64,000 nt of DNA, taken from positions 1 to 64,000 of the forward strand of contig JAGVKQ010000019.1 in assembly GCA_020050435.1 (NCBI GenBank), written 5' to 3'. Below the pieces are notes generated by a model. The model was not told the origin of the DNA and did no database searches. It was given only the letters and a program-made list of their open reading frames with translations. This document shows, one piece after another, positions 35,570 through 44,787 of the stretch. The position numbers and the translations under genes are program-made. Every line of letters begins with the position of its first letter. Positions within the stretch are counted from its first letter, which is position 1. Source of the stretch: Candidatus Caenarcanales bacterium. Its GTDB lineage: Bacteria; Cyanobacteriota; Vampirovibrionia; 2-02-FULL-35-15.

Positions 35570-37081
35570 ATGACTTTTCATATCCCACAAATTACTCGAA
35601 AAACCAATTTAGCTGAGGCTGCTATACATTGGAGAAGACATTTTGATTACAGGCGAGATCGGAGTCTTTTAAAACATGAAAAAATTAACCCCCCTAATGT
35701 TGTTGGAGATTTAGTAAATAGAATCCATGGAAATGGAAATGAAGTAAATATTGCTATTCAAGGACTTGGATCTGTAGTAGAAAGATTAATTGTCGGTGCT
35801 TATTCAAAGCTTAAGGGAAAATATCCAGGCGGAAATCTTCCTATTAAATTTGTCCCTGTTGATGTTCATAAAGCTGGAATACAATCACCTAGATTTGGAG
35901 AAGATGGGGGAATTGTTGCAGCCAGAAGAGTGGCACAGCTTGCAGAAATGGGATTGCCTTTTCATGAATATGGTTATGTGGATTTTGATAGTTTAGCTGA
36001 TCAGATGCAGACACAAGGAAATAAACTTACGGGATATGGAAGACCTGCTCTTAATATTCATGGTGCATATGTAGCTTCTGTTCCGACTCAACATGTAGAT
36101 AATTCTATTGTTTTCGCTGATGCTAAGATTTGGACTTTTCCTGATAAACCCATCTTTCCACCTGGAACAAAAGCCACTGCTAGCCATGTAAGTGAAATAA
36201 GAAAGCGAAAAAAAATCTTAGCAACTGATTTCTTTTTACATAGTGCATCTAGAAACTATGCTAATCAAGAATGGCAAGGAAGAGTAGAAGAATTAACCAG
36301 AGGATTTGGAGATATAGAGGAAGTTCATATCCATTGTGGAGAACCCTGGGGATTAGATCGACCTTTACTAGATCCAGAAATTGCTGGGTCTGGAATTTTT
36401 TCTGATACAGGCGGTTCACATGGAACAGCATTTTATAGAGATTTAATGTCTTGGAAAGGACTTGATTTAGGAGATACTGCTATCTTTAAAGACATCCATA
36501 GATTTAGATTACATTCTGATAATTTAGGGGCTAATGCAGGTGACCCTAATTATGAAACTGATGCAGTTGCATTGTGGGAATTAAATAATAGCCAAAATAC
36601 TGATTTGGTTATAGGGGGAGGAAAAGGTATTGGTTTTAGATATGGTGGAACAAGGAATGAAGATCTTCCTTATTTAGGGGCTACTTTTATTTATAACAAT
36701 GGCTATGTAAAAATAAATTTTGGTTACGATAATCATAATCCATACGTAGAAGTAATTCCACAAGATTTAGATAAGCCTATTACCACCATTGAATTTGAAA
36801 ACAGCAAGCTTAACTATGAAGAGATTTTAGCTCTTTGGATATTAATCTGCCAGGGAGACAGTGATGGAGTTGCATTAAAAAGATTGAGTGAAGTTCATAA
36901 TTCTTGTTTAGAGGGAATATTAATGTGTCACGAAGCATTAGAAGTTGCCCGTACAGATGACCTGACAACTTACAGACATGGAGAGCTTCCGCCTTCTTGT
37001 GTTGGCTGGGATCAGGGTGTAGTAAGTCATCAAATAGAAAGAGAATTGACAAAGTCTACCTTGGAAGGTTTAGTAAAGTAA
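35570..37081 (+). CDS. Gfo/Idh/MocA-like oxidoreductase (divergent)
   Basis: A 503-residue protein that looks like an NAD(P)-dependent oxidoreductase of the Gfo/Idh/MocA type. The Rossmann loop is NIAIQGLGSVVERLIVGAY (residues 59-77), followed by FVPVDVHKAG. A C-terminal-type domain includes ILATDFFLHSASRNYAN, VHIHCGEPWGLDRPLL, SGIFSDTGGSHG and a beta-sheet near GATFIYNNGYVKINFGYDN. A good family match was not found by eye, and it is longer than usual (about 330-450). It has a TATAAT 12 bp before ATG and no SD. The substrate is unknown. Confidence 0.6.
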   Translation: MTFHIPQITRKTNLAEAAIHWRRHFDYRRDRSLLKHEKINPPNVVGDLVNRIHGNGNEVNIAIQGLGSVVERLIVGAYSKLKGKYPGGNLPIKFVPVDVHKAGIQSPRFGEDGGIVAARRVAQLAEMGLPFHEYGYVDFDSLADQMQTQGNKLTGYGRPALNIHGAYVASVPTQHVDNSIVFADAKIWTFPDKPIFPPGTKATASHVSEIRKRKKILATDFFLHSASRNYANQEWQGRVEELTRGFGDIEEVHIHCGEPWGLDRPLLDPEIAGSGIFSDTGGSHGTAFYRDLMSWKGLDLGDTAIFKDIHRFRLHSDNLGANAGDPNYETDAVALWELNNSQNTDLVIGGGKGIGFRYGGTRNEDLPYLGATFIYNNGYVKINFGYDNHNPYVEVIPQDLDKPITTIEFENSKLNYEEILALWILICQGDSDGVALKRLSEVHNSCLEGILMCHEALEVARTDDLTTYRHGELPPSCVGWDQGVVSHQIERELTKSTLEGLVK

Positions 37082-37185
37082 TAGGCACTATCATTGATGT
37101 GGATGTAAATAGCACTGATGTTTATCAAATACTTACTAGTTTAGGGTTTGAGATGGCAGATTTGTCTAACCCTGTACAAACCTAG
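37082..37185 (+). pseudogene. Possible coding relic after the oxidoreductase
   Basis: After the stop, another frame stays open for 34 codons and reads GTIIDVDVNSTDVYQILTSL then GFEMADLSNPVQT, which looks protein-like but has no start. It resembles the tail of a small domain (it recalls the B5 region of PheT, weakly). It may be a lost fragment or chance. Confidence 0.25.
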
Positions 37186-37193
37186 CAATTAAT

Positions 37194-37247
37194 CATCCTT
37201 TTGATTATCTTTAGATGGATGTAAGTTGTGAATAAAACAACTATGCT
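37194..37247 (+). promoter_or_regulatory. Class I stress-type promoter (48 bp spacing)
   Basis: CATCCTTTTGATTATCTTTA then GATGG at 37194-37218, followed 23 bp later by TATGCT at 37242-37247. This is the reference form of the element shared by many genes between 37 and 59 kb. A -35-like TTGTGA lies at 37226-37231, which also fits TATAAG at 37249-37254 with 17 bp spacing. Confidence 0.7.
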
Positions 37248-37286
37248 TATAAGCTATATAAGTCTAAAAAAGGATGAATTAAAAAT

Positions 37287-37616
37287 ATGCCTGATACAAA
37301 TGTTGAATCTAAAATAGCTTCAGTTAATTATGATAATGGAACTAGTAATTTTAAAAAAGTAGAAACTCGAAATTCTAACATAGGCAATTTAGGGTTTTTA
37401 TTTGTAACAATGATAATAATTCTATGTGTAGTAGTTTTTACACAAAAAGCTTTTATATTTAATACAATTACACCAGCAGCAGTCACAAATACACCAGAAG
37501 TAGTTACTGAAACAGAAACCACTTATGTGGAAACTGAAAAGCCATCAGGTAATTCTGACACAAGTTTTATACAAACTGAAACTACAAAAACTGTTACTGA
37601 AACTGAAGTTGATTAA
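37287..37616 (+). CDS. Single-span membrane protein with Thr/Glu-rich tail
   Basis: A 109-residue protein with one hydrophobic helix (LGFLFVTMIIILCVVVF, about residues 35-51) and a tail made of TETETTYVETEKP and ETTKTVTETEVD repeats. It has no enzymatic motif. It is probably anchored in the inner membrane with the tail in the periplasm. It is the first gene after a class I CATCC promoter and so belongs to the proposed stress regulon. Its stop overlaps the glyoxalase gene end by 4 bp on the other strand. Confidence 0.65.
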   Translation: MPDTNVESKIASVNYDNGTSNFKKVETRNSNIGNLGFLFVTMIIILCVVVFTQKAFIFNTITPAAVTNTPEVVTETETTYVETEKPSGNSDTSFIQTETTKTVTETEVD

Positions 37617-38005
37617 TCACTTCTTTTAGGACTTAATAGCTCTATCTTATAGCCATCTGGGTCTTCCATGAAAGCTAATATGGAACCTCCATGTTTCATG
37701 GGACCTGCTTCTCTAGTGATCTTTGCACCTTTAAATCTAAACTCTTCACAGGATTTGTAAACATCTTCTACTTCTATAGCTATATGTCCAAAAGCATTAC
37801 CAAGATCATATTTATCCGTATCCCAGTTATAAGTCAGCTCTATGGCAGTGTGTTTTGATTCATCTCCATAACCTAAAAATGCCAACGTAAATCTGCCTTC
37901 AGGATATTCTTTCTGGCGAAGGATAGTCATACCCAGAACCTCTGAATAAAATTTAAGAGATCGTTCCAGGTTCGTAACTCTAAGCATGGTGTGAAGAATT
38001 CGCAT
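37613..38005 (-). CDS. gloA: Lactoylglutathione lyase (glyoxalase I)
   Basis: A 130-residue VOC-fold enzyme that isomerises the methylglyoxal-glutathione adduct to lactoylglutathione. It starts MRILHTMLRVTNLERSLKFY, with the first metal His at residue 5, followed by TAIELTYNW (Glu), AFGHIAIEV (His) and GYKIELLSP (Glu), the four metal ligands of GloA. Length is normal. No SD is evident. It fits the glutathione-based chemistry indicated by the Prx-Grx fusion and glutathione reductase nearby. The start at 38005 is the expected one. Confidence 0.93.
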   Translation of the reverse strand: MRILHTMLRVTNLERSLKFYSEVLGMTILRQKEYPEGRFTLAFLGYGDESKHTAIELTYNWDTDKYDLGNAFGHIAIEVEDVYKSCEEFRFKGAKITREAGPMKHGGSILAFMEDPDGYKIELLSPKRSD

Positions 38006-38112
38006 ACTAAGATTTTAGCGGATTTTAAATAAAATCTGACGTTTTTGTATTATGAAATCAAGCTTCTTAACATCCAAGCTATTTTTTTCATGAGTTTTTG
38101 AGTGAATGAAAA

Positions 38113-38433
38113 CTAAAAAACAGGAAGAGTTTCAATGTCTTCAGGTTTGATATTTTTAGCTTTACCATCTAGCTCATCTATACTTAAGCACATTCTATCG
38201 GCAGCATCTCTTAAAGCATGTCCCACTTTTCTAACTTTATTTACTCCAACATCTTCAAGTTCTTCAAGCTTTTCTTTTGTTAGCTCTTTAAATTTTAAAG
38301 TTTTATCAACTAAATCTTTTCTTGTCTCATCTCCTGACTTTGTAGTCATGAGCACTCCTACCAATACACCCAAAAATAAACCGGATGTAAAAACATTTGC
38401 TGCTTTAATGGTACTTGCTAGTTGCTTAAACAT
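38113..38433 (-). CDS. YtxH-like stress protein
   Basis: A 106-residue YtxH-type protein. It has one membrane-associated helix (VFTSGLFLGVLVGVLMTTKSG, about residues 13-32), then helices KDLVDKTLKFKELTKEKLEEL, typical of YtxH. ATG 38433 is chosen because GAAGGTG lies 6 bp before it; the longer reading to 38514 would put the start in the promoter. The class I CATCC element (38555) gives a -10 box at 38506-38501, so the leader is about 65 nt. YtxH proteins are general-stress proteins in Bacillus. Confidence 0.8.
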   Translation of the reverse strand: MFKQLASTIKAANVFTSGLFLGVLVGVLMTTKSGDETRKDLVDKTLKFKELTKEKLEELEDVGVNKVRKVGHALRDAADRMCLSIDELDGKAKNIKPEDIETLPVF

Positions 38434-38500
38434 ATTTTCACCTTCTTTATTGTAGTAGCTTGTTAATTTACAATTAAATAAATTTTTCTCTACATTAATA

Positions 38501-38555
38501 AGGTTACTCTTCAACTAAAAAAAATAAATCCTTCTTATGGTTAATCAAAAGAATG
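38501..38555 (-). promoter_or_regulatory. Class I stress-type promoter of the YtxH gene (49 bp)
   Basis: On the minus strand, CATTCTTTTGATTAACCATA then AGAAGG starts at 38555; the -10-like TAACCT is at 38506-38501, 49 bp from the first base (one base longer than the other class I copies). A weaker match than the others. Confidence 0.5.
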
Positions 38556-38557
38556 AT

Positions 38558-39304
38558 TTAAGCTAATTGCTTTTCTTTAAGTAAACACTTTTCTAAGTCC
38601 TCTGAACCACCTATATATTTCCCACCAATAAATATTTGAGGAACGGTGGTCTTTCCAGTTATAGCAAGAAGTGTTTTGACCGTAATATTTTTCCCTATAG
38701 AGATTTCTTCATACTTCATGCCTTGTTCTGTAAGCATTGCTTTTGCTTTAGTACAGAATGGGCATCCTTCTTTTGTAAATAATGTTACTGGTTCAGGTGA
38801 TTTTTCTTTAGGATTTATGTACTTTAACATAGTTTCAGCATCTGATACTTCAAATGGATCACCTTCTTTTTCAGGCTCAATAAACATTTTTTCAATCACA
38901 CTATTTTTAACAAGCATTGAATAACGCCATGATCTTTTTCCAAAACCAATAGCTTCTTTGCCAACAAGCATGCCCATTTTGTCTGTAAATTCACCATTTC
39001 CATCTGGAATAAATCTTATCTTCTCAGCATCTTCATCTTTTTTCCAAGCATTCATTACAAAAGCATCATTTACAGAAACACAAACAATTTCATCTATGCC
39101 ATTTTTTTTAAATGTTTCTATCAGATTATTATAGCCAGGTACGTGTGCTGAAGAGCAGGTAGGAGTAAATGCTCCAGGAAGTGAAAACACAACTACAGTT
39201 TTATTTTTAAAAATATAATTACTTGTAACCTCAGCCCATTTATTATCTTCACGAATTTTAAATGTTACATCAGGTACTTTTTGACCTTCCATATTTTTTA
39301 ACAT
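38558..39304 (-). CDS. Peroxiredoxin-glutaredoxin fusion (Prx5-Grx)
   Basis: A 248-residue hybrid peroxidase that reduces peroxides with glutathione. Residues 1-165 are a PrxV domain with peroxidatic Cys in PGAFTPTCSS (near 50). Residues 175-248 are a glutaredoxin with the active site GCPFCTKA. Fusion of the two lets the Grx part regenerate Prx directly. SD AAGGAG lies 6 bp before the ATG. Neighbours gloA and a glutathione-reductase gene support use of glutathione in this organism. Confidence 0.95.
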   Translation of the reverse strand: MLKNMEGQKVPDVTFKIREDNKWAEVTSNYIFKNKTVVVFSLPGAFTPTCSSAHVPGYNNLIETFKKNGIDEIVCVSVNDAFVMNAWKKDEDAEKIRFIPDGNGEFTDKMGMLVGKEAIGFGKRSWRYSMLVKNSVIEKMFIEPEKEGDPFEVSDAETMLKYINPKEKSPEPVTLFTKEGCPFCTKAKAMLTEQGMKYEEISIGKNITVKTLLAITGKTTVPQIFIGGKYIGGSEDLEKCLLKEKQLA

Positions 39305-39400
39305 AATGATCTCCTTGCGTTTATATTAATTTTACAACGATTGTCTTTTTATTGCTAATAAATTTAAATGACATTTTTAGGAGAATTGATAGTAAGCTCA

Positions 39401-39457
39401 TCTAAAGGATGATTCTTAGTGGTAATACAGAGCAGGCATTTTTTTTAGGAGTATGCT
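39401..39457 (+). promoter_or_regulatory. CATCC-type element before the exported protein at 39494
   Basis: CTAAAGGATGATTCTTAGTG followed by GTAATACAG, similar to the element at 58921, then TATGCT at 39452-39457, 41 bp from the GATTC start rather than 48. The spacing differs, so the -10 is less certain. Confidence 0.4.
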
Positions 39458-39493
39458 GAGAGTGTAAACTTTGAAAAAATATTTGGAGACAAT

Positions 39494-40033
39494 ATGAAAA
39501 AAACGCTTAATCTCTTACTAATAGTGGCATTACTTCTTCCTTCTACCTTTTTGGTGCCTTTAGCTTCTTTGGCAGAACATGAGAAGTTAAAAGTCCCAAG
39601 TGATTTATCTATTCCTATAAGCTTTGCTGAACCTGTTACTAGTAATAAAATTGCCTCTGGTGATTCTATTCCTGTAATTATAAATAAAGATATTTATGTA
39701 GAAGAAACCTTGGTTTTTAAAAGAGGAACTGATGGAGTTGTTTTTGTAGACTCGAGTAAAAAAAGTGGACGTTGGGGAAGTGCAGGAAAAATTAAAATTA
39801 CCAGTGGAAAATTGACAGATGTATTTGGAACTCAGCATGATGTGAAAATATCTGAAAAAGAAAAAGGTGACGGTAAACCTTCAGCAAAAATATTGCCAGT
39901 TGTAGGTTTAGTTGTTTTTTGGCCTTTAATTTTATTTGGACTTAAAAAAGGTGATCAGGCAGTTATTCCTGCTGGAAAAATAGCTTATGCCTTTACAAAA
40001 GATTCAGTAAGAGTTGATACTTCAAAAAATTAG
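39494..40033 (+). CDS. Exported hypothetical protein
   Basis: A 179-residue protein with a signal peptide (LLLIVALLLPSTFLVPLASLA). The mature part is beta-rich with KSGRWGSAGKIKITSG, ends near a hydrophobic stretch (ILPVVGLVVFWPLILFGL, about residues 132-149) and finishes PAGKIAYAFTKDSVRVD. The late helix could anchor it in the membrane. No family recognised. SD GGAG is 5 bp upstream. It lies after a CATCC-type element and could be in the same stress group; function is unknown. Confidence 0.7.
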   Translation: MKKTLNLLLIVALLLPSTFLVPLASLAEHEKLKVPSDLSIPISFAEPVTSNKIASGDSIPVIINKDIYVEETLVFKRGTDGVVFVDSSKKSGRWGSAGKIKITSGKLTDVFGTQHDVKISEKEKGDGKPSAKILPVVGLVVFWPLILFGLKKGDQAVIPAGKIAYAFTKDSVRVDTSKN

Positions 40034-40065
40034 ACAAATCAGTGCTTTTTACTTAGAAATAGGTT

Positions 40066-40071
40066 TATAAT
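40066..40071 (+). promoter_or_regulatory. TATAAT box before the glutathione-reductase-like gene
   Basis: A perfect -10 hexamer ends 7 bp before ATG 40079, with no SD, so transcription would begin at or next to the start codon. Confidence 0.5.
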
Positions 40072-40078
40072 TTAACTT

Positions 40079-41431
40079 ATGACAAATAAATACGATTATA
40101 TTGTTATTGGTGGTGGAAGTGGTGGAATTGCATCAGCAAGGAAAGCCGCTTCCTTTGGTGTAAAGGTTTTATTGGTTGAGGGAAAGCATATAGGTGGAAC
40201 CTGTGTAAATGTAGGCTGTGTCCCTAAGAAAATCATGTGGAATACAGCAGAGTTGGCAGAATCCATTCATGATGCCAGTGACTATGGCTTTAATGTTGAA
40301 TATAAAAACTTTGACTTAAAAAAATTAAAAGGTGACAGAGATGCATTTATAGAAAAACTCCATGGTATATATGAGAAAAATTTAAAAGGGTCTGGGGTTG
40401 AAAGAATAAATGGATTTGCAGAGTTTGTAAACGAAAAAGAAATTGAAGTCAATGGGGAAAAATATACAGCAGATCACATTTTAATTTCAACAGGTGGCTA
40501 TCCTGTTATTCCTGATTTACCTGGATCTGAGTTTGGGATTACCTCTGATGGAGTTTTCAATCTTGAAAAAATCCCTGCTAAGGTTGCAATAGTTGGTGCA
40601 GGCTATATTGCAGTTGAATTTGCAGGTATACTACAAAACCTGGGTTCGAAAGTAACTTGCATTATAAGAAAAGACAGAATGTTAAAGGAATTTGATAAAG
40701 ACATTCAGAATTTTCTTTTTGAAGAATTGGTAAATTCAGGAATTGAAATAATGCCAAATACTGAAGTTCTAGCGGTGGAAAAAAATGACAAAGGGCTTTT
40801 AACTATAAAAACTAAAGATGGAAAATCTTTCTCTGAATATGATGCATTGATATGGGCTGTGGGCAGAAATCCGAATGTTAAAAATTTAAAACTTGAAAAA
40901 GCTAATGTAAAACTAGATGAAAAAGAACATATTATTGTTAATGAATATCAAAATACAACCACTAAAGGAATATATGCAGTTGGAGATGTTACTGGTAAAA
41001 AAGGATTAACACCCGTTGCTATTGCTGCTGGAAGAAGGCTTTCCCGAAGGCTTTTTAATAAAGAGACTGAATTAAAGCTTGATTATACTAACATCCCCAG
41101 TGTTGTATTTTCACACCCACCCATTGGAACTGTAGGATTTACAGAAGAAAGAGCAATAGAAAAATATAAAGCTGAAAATCTAAAAACATATAAAACAGTT
41201 TTTACAAATATGTACCATGCTGTAACTAAAAGAAAAACAAAAACAATGATGAAACTTGTAACTCTAAAACCGGAGGAAAAGATAATTGGAATTCAAATAA
41301 TAGGTATTGGGGCGGATGAAATGCTTCAAGGCTTTAGCGTTGCTGTCAAAATGGGAGCTACAAAAAAAGACTTTGATGAAACGGTCGCTATTCATCCTAC
41401 TGCTGCTGAAGAATTGGTAACATTGAGTTGA
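40079..41431 (+). CDS. gor: Glutathione-disulfide reductase (class I pyridine-nucleotide disulfide oxidoreductase)
   Basis: A 450-residue FAD enzyme that reduces glutathione disulfide using NADPH. The FAD-binding motif [14 protein letters not shown] is at residues 7-20, the redox-active disulfide in [13 protein letters not shown] near 39-51, a second dinucleotide site [15 protein letters not shown] near 168, and the C-terminal His-Glu in [22 protein letters not shown] and the overall order fit glutathione reductase rather than mercuric reductase or dihydrolipoamide dehydrogenase; trypanothione-like variants cannot be excluded. There is a TATAAT 7 bp before the ATG and no SD. Confidence 0.9.
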   Translation: MTNKYDYIVIGGGSGGIASARKAASFGVKVLLVEGKHIGGTCVNVGCVPKKIMWNTAELAESIHDASDYGFNVEYKNFDLKKLKGDRDAFIEKLHGIYEKNLKGSGVERINGFAEFVNEKEIEVNGEKYTADHILISTGGYPVIPDLPGSEFGITSDGVFNLEKIPAKVAIVGAGYIAVEFAGILQNLGSKVTCIIRKDRMLKEFDKDIQNFLFEELVNSGIEIMPNTEVLAVEKNDKGLLTIKTKDGKSFSEYDALIWAVGRNPNVKNLKLEKANVKLDEKEHIIVNEYQNTTTKGIYAVGDVTGKKGLTPVAIAAGRRLSRRLFNKETELKLDYTNIPSVVFSHPPIGTVGFTEERAIEKYKAENLKTYKTVFTNMYHAVTKRKTKTMMKLVTLKPEEKIIGIQIIGIGADEMLQGFSVAVKMGATKKDFDETVAIHPTAAEELVTLS

Positions 41432-41641
41432 TTTAAGATTAGCTTAACTTACTCAGTATTTGATTTTTTAGTAGAAAATTTAGAAGTATTGATATTCTCT
41501 AAGTTTACAATGTTTAAGTTCTCTTTACAATTGGGTTTCGCATAAGGATTCTTTAACCTAAATATATTTATAATTTTAGGAAGGTTGCAAAAAGGTTAAT
41601 TTACCCTAAAGGGATCCTATAGAAACTTGGTGGATCATTTT

Positions 41642-43879
41642 ATGGAACATTATATAGATTATTTAAAAAAAACTTTTCAAAAATTAAAAAATGAATTGAA
41701 TAATGCATTCATTGCATTAAAATACATTAAGCAAAAAGATACTAAATCATTAACATTTAAATATATGGTTCCTTTTTTGTTTCTTGTGGTATTACTTACA
41801 GCTGATTATTTACTTTTAAATAACTATATAAGCACCAATCAAAAACAAGCCATGGCTTTTATATTAACAGCAGATCAAAGAATGTTAACACAAAGAATTG
41901 CTCTGATTTCTAGAGAAATAACAAAAACAAAAGAAGAAGAAAGAATTAATAGACTTTCCAAACAATTAATAGACTCAATAAAGTTGCTGGAATCTACTCA
42001 TAATACCTTGACAAATAAAAATAAAATGAATGCTGCACCTTCAATACACTCAGAAAAAATACACTCAATATATTTTGAACCACCACATTCACTAGATTTG
42101 CAAATATCAACATTTTTGGAAAAAGCAAAAGCTGTTGCATTTATTCCTTCTAAAAAAATATCTGCAAAAGATAAGAACTTGATATATATTTTAACAACTG
42201 CTACGGATGAAAAATTACTATTTGGATTAGAAGAACTAATTCATCAACATGAAAAAGAATCAGAAGAATTTATATTAAATTCAAAAAAGTTAAATTCTTT
42301 ATTATTCCTATTAAACATATTAGTAATTATATTCATTGTTAGTTATGTTTTTCGACCTCTTACTAAAAGAATAGAAAATGAGGTGTTGGCACTTCAAGAA
42401 AGTAATAAATTTATTGAAAATTTACGTAAACAAAATGAATTAATCTTAAATGCAGCTGGTGAAGGTATATTTGGTATAAATAAAGAAGGACTCATAACAT
42501 TTGTTAATTCGGCGGGAGCCACCATGGTTGGTTGGAGTATTCCAGAGTTAATTGGAAAGTACCCGCATGAAATCATTCATCATACAAAAGTTGACGGTTC
42601 TCCATGTTTAAAAAGTGAGTGCCCTATTTATGAATCTTTAAAAGATGGTAATTCATATCATACAGATAATGAATTGTTTTGGAAAAAAGATGGTATTGCT
42701 TTTCCAGTAGAATATTTGAGTACTCCTATTAAAGAAAATGAGGAGCTTATTGGAGCAGTAATAATTTATAGAGATATAACTGAGCAGAGAAAAGAACAAC
42801 AATCAAAAAATAGATTAGCTTCTATCGTGGAATCATCAGAAGATGCTATATTAGGTTTATCTCTTAAGGGAAATATTGAAAATTGGAATGATGGAGCTGT
42901 AAGAAGTTATGGCTATTCAAAAGAGGAAGCTTTTAATAAGAATGTTTCAATTATTTTTCCTAACGATAATTTGGGCGAAATTGATGTACTTCTAGGAAGA
43001 ATTAAAAATGGAGAACATATTAATCACTTTGAAACTATTCGTAAAAAAAAGGATGGAAGCTTAATTTATGTATCTCAAGCAATATCTCCCATTAAAGATT
43101 ATGAAAATAAAGTTATAGGGGTTTCTTCTATAGAACGAGATATTAGTGAAAAGAAAATATCAGAAGAAAAATTGAATAATGTTTTACTAGAGCTTGAACG
43201 CTCTAACAAAGAGCTTGAACAATTTGCATATATTACCTCACATGATTTGCAGGAACCACTAAGAACAATAATAAGTTATTCTCAACTTACGCAAGAAATA
43301 TATGCTGACAAGCTAGATGAAAAAGGTAAACAATTTTTAAACTATGCATCTGAAGGTGCACAAAGAATGCAAAATCTAATAAATGATTTACTTGAATACT
43401 CAAGAATAGAAAAGGCTGGTACTACTTTTGAGCCAACAGTATGTAATGAAATTGTTAAAACAGCGATTACGAATTTAAATTTATCTATAAGTGAGAGCAA
43501 GGCAGAAGTAATATGTGATGATCTGCCAATAGTAATGGGAGATAAGATACAGTTAATCCAACTTTTTCAAAACTTAATTGGAAATGCTATTAAATATAGA
43601 GGTAAATTGTCACCAAAGATTTTCATTAATGCTACAAAAAAAGAAAATATATGGTTCTTTTCAGTTAAAGACAATGGAATAGGCTTTAATAGTGAATATG
43701 CAGAACAAATATTCTTAATATTTCAGCGTTTACATTCTAGAAAAACCTATAAAGGAAGCGGTATTGGGCTTGCTTTATGTAAAAGAATTGTTGAAAGGCA
43801 TGGCGGGACGATATGGGCAGAGTCTGAGCCTGAGAAAGGTAGTATATTTAACTTTACGATACCATCAATTAAGGGTTAA
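41642..43879 (+). CDS. Membrane hybrid sensor kinase with PilJ-like and two PAS domains
   Basis: A 745-residue histidine kinase. The N-terminal helix is MVPFLFLVVLLTADYLLL; a PilJ-type periplasmic domain follows with TADQRMLTQRIALISREI; a second helix is LLFLLNILVIIFIVSYVF. Two PAS domains follow (EGIFGINKEG and EDAILGLSLKG), then HisKA with ITSHDLQEPLRTI and an HATPase with FQNLIGNAIKY, DNGIGF and GSGIGLALCKRIVE. ATG 41642 is preferred because GGTGGA lies 7 bp upstream. It phosphorylates, presumably, the two receivers that follow (8 and 50 bp downstream). The ligand is unknown. Confidence 0.92.
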   Translation: MEHYIDYLKKTFQKLKNELNNAFIALKYIKQKDTKSLTFKYMVPFLFLVVLLTADYLLLNNYISTNQKQAMAFILTADQRMLTQRIALISREITKTKEEERINRLSKQLIDSIKLLESTHNTLTNKNKMNAAPSIHSEKIHSIYFEPPHSLDLQISTFLEKAKAVAFIPSKKISAKDKNLIYILTTATDEKLLFGLEELIHQHEKESEEFILNSKKLNSLLFLLNILVIIFIVSYVFRPLTKRIENEVLALQESNKFIENLRKQNELILNAAGEGIFGINKEGLITFVNSAGATMVGWSIPELIGKYPHEIIHHTKVDGSPCLKSECPIYESLKDGNSYHTDNELFWKKDGIAFPVEYLSTPIKENEELIGAVIIYRDITEQRKEQQSKNRLASIVESSEDAILGLSLKGNIENWNDGAVRSYGYSKEEAFNKNVSIIFPNDNLGEIDVLLGRIKNGEHINHFETIRKKKDGSLIYVSQAISPIKDYENKVIGVSSIERDISEKKISEEKLNNVLLELERSNKELEQFAYITSHDLQEPLRTIISYSQLTQEIYADKLDEKGKQFLNYASEGAQRMQNLINDLLEYSRIEKAGTTFEPTVCNEIVKTAITNLNLSISESKAEVICDDLPIVMGDKIQLIQLFQNLIGNAIKYRGKLSPKIFINATKKENIWFFSVKDNGIGFNSEYAEQIFLIFQRLHSRKTYKGSGIGLALCKRIVERHGGTIWAESEPEKGSIFNFTIPSIKG

Positions 43880-43887
43880 TTAAATAG

Positions 43888-44322
43888 ATGAAAAAAAATA
43901 ATATAATTAATGTTTTGTTAGTTGAAGATAGTCCAAGTGATATAGATCTGACTTTAGAAGCATTTAAAAGGATAACTACACCAAATCAAATTTCTGTTGT
44001 AGAAGATGGGGAGGAAGCGCTTTTATTTCTTAAGAAAGAGGGGCAATATAAAAATGTAAGCACGCCTGATATTATTCTTCTTGATTTAAACTTGCCAAAA
44101 ATAGACGGTAGAAATGTCCTAATTGAAATTAAATCTAATGATACTTTAAAACATATTCCAGTAATTGTTTTAACCACATCAAAATCAGAGGAGGATATAT
44201 TAAAATCTTATAAGTTACATGCAAATTGTTATATTACTAAACCCGTAGACATAAAACAATTTTGGGAAATGATTAATTGTATTGAATTATTTTGGTTTAA
44301 GATTGCACGCTTACCTAGTTAA
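43888..44322 (+). CDS. Stand-alone receiver (Rcp1-like response regulator)
   Basis: A 144-residue CheY-like receiver. It shows the Rcp1 pattern: VLLVEDSPSD, phospho-acceptor Asp66 in IILLDLNLPK, VIVLTTSKSEEDI, and ANCYITKPV with the conserved Lys. It has no output domain, so it passes phosphate or binds partner proteins. It begins 8 bp after the PilJ/PAS kinase gene and is surely its partner or one of them. Such proteins are common beside phytochrome-type kinases in cyanobacteria. Confidence 0.92.
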   Translation: MKKNNIINVLLVEDSPSDIDLTLEAFKRITTPNQISVVEDGEEALLFLKKEGQYKNVSTPDIILLDLNLPKIDGRNVLIEIKSNDTLKHIPVIVLTTSKSEEDILKSYKLHANCYITKPVDIKQFWEMINCIELFWFKIARLPS

Positions 44323-44363
44323 TTTATAACTCGATTTGAACATAATAAATAAAGGAGATCAAA

Positions 44364-44771
44364 ATGACAAAAGATAGCAATGTTGACACTATAAAAATTT
44401 TAATCATAGAAGATAATGAAAGTGATGCCGTATTGGTTCAGCATTTATTAGAGAGTCCAGAAAACAGTAAATTTAAATGCTCATCAGCAGAGTCAATTTT
44501 AGAAAGTATAGAACTACTAAAAAAAGAATCTTTTGATCTTGTAATATTAGATTTAAATTTACCTGATGGTAAGGGCTTTAATACGTTTTCACAAATAAAA
44601 GAATTAGTTCCTGATCTTCCAATTCTGATTCTTAGTGGATCTACCATGAAAAGGGAAGAGTTTAGACATTGTTTAGATAGTGCTGAGAATTATTTAGTCA
44701 AAGGATATCTTGATAGTGCAACATTAACTGAAACTATTATGAAAGCTTTAAATGAAAAGAAAAGTATTTAA
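44364..44771 (+). CDS. Stand-alone receiver domain protein
   Basis: A 135-residue receiver with the acidic pair IIEDNESD, Asp63 in LVILDLNLPDG, LILSGS and the Lys of NYLVKGYLD. It lacks an output domain. AAGGAG lies 7 bp before the ATG, so it is translated from its own signal, 41 bp after the first receiver. Phosphoryl exchange with the kinase at 41642 is the simple reading. The divergent LILSGSTMKREEFRH region differs from the Rcp1-like neighbour, so it may act in a different branch. Confidence 0.9.
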   Translation: MTKDSNVDTIKILIIEDNESDAVLVQHLLESPENSKFKCSSAESILESIELLKKESFDLVILDLNLPDGKGFNTFSQIKELVPDLPILILSGSTMKREEFRHCLDSAENYLVKGYLDSATLTETIMKALNEKKSI

Positions 44772-44787
44772 AAATAATTTTATAAGT

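Noticed and set aside
36997-37185. 62-residue ORF starting inside the oxidoreductase
   Set aside because: The first half lies in a coding region in another frame; only the last part looks protein-like and is listed as a possible relic.
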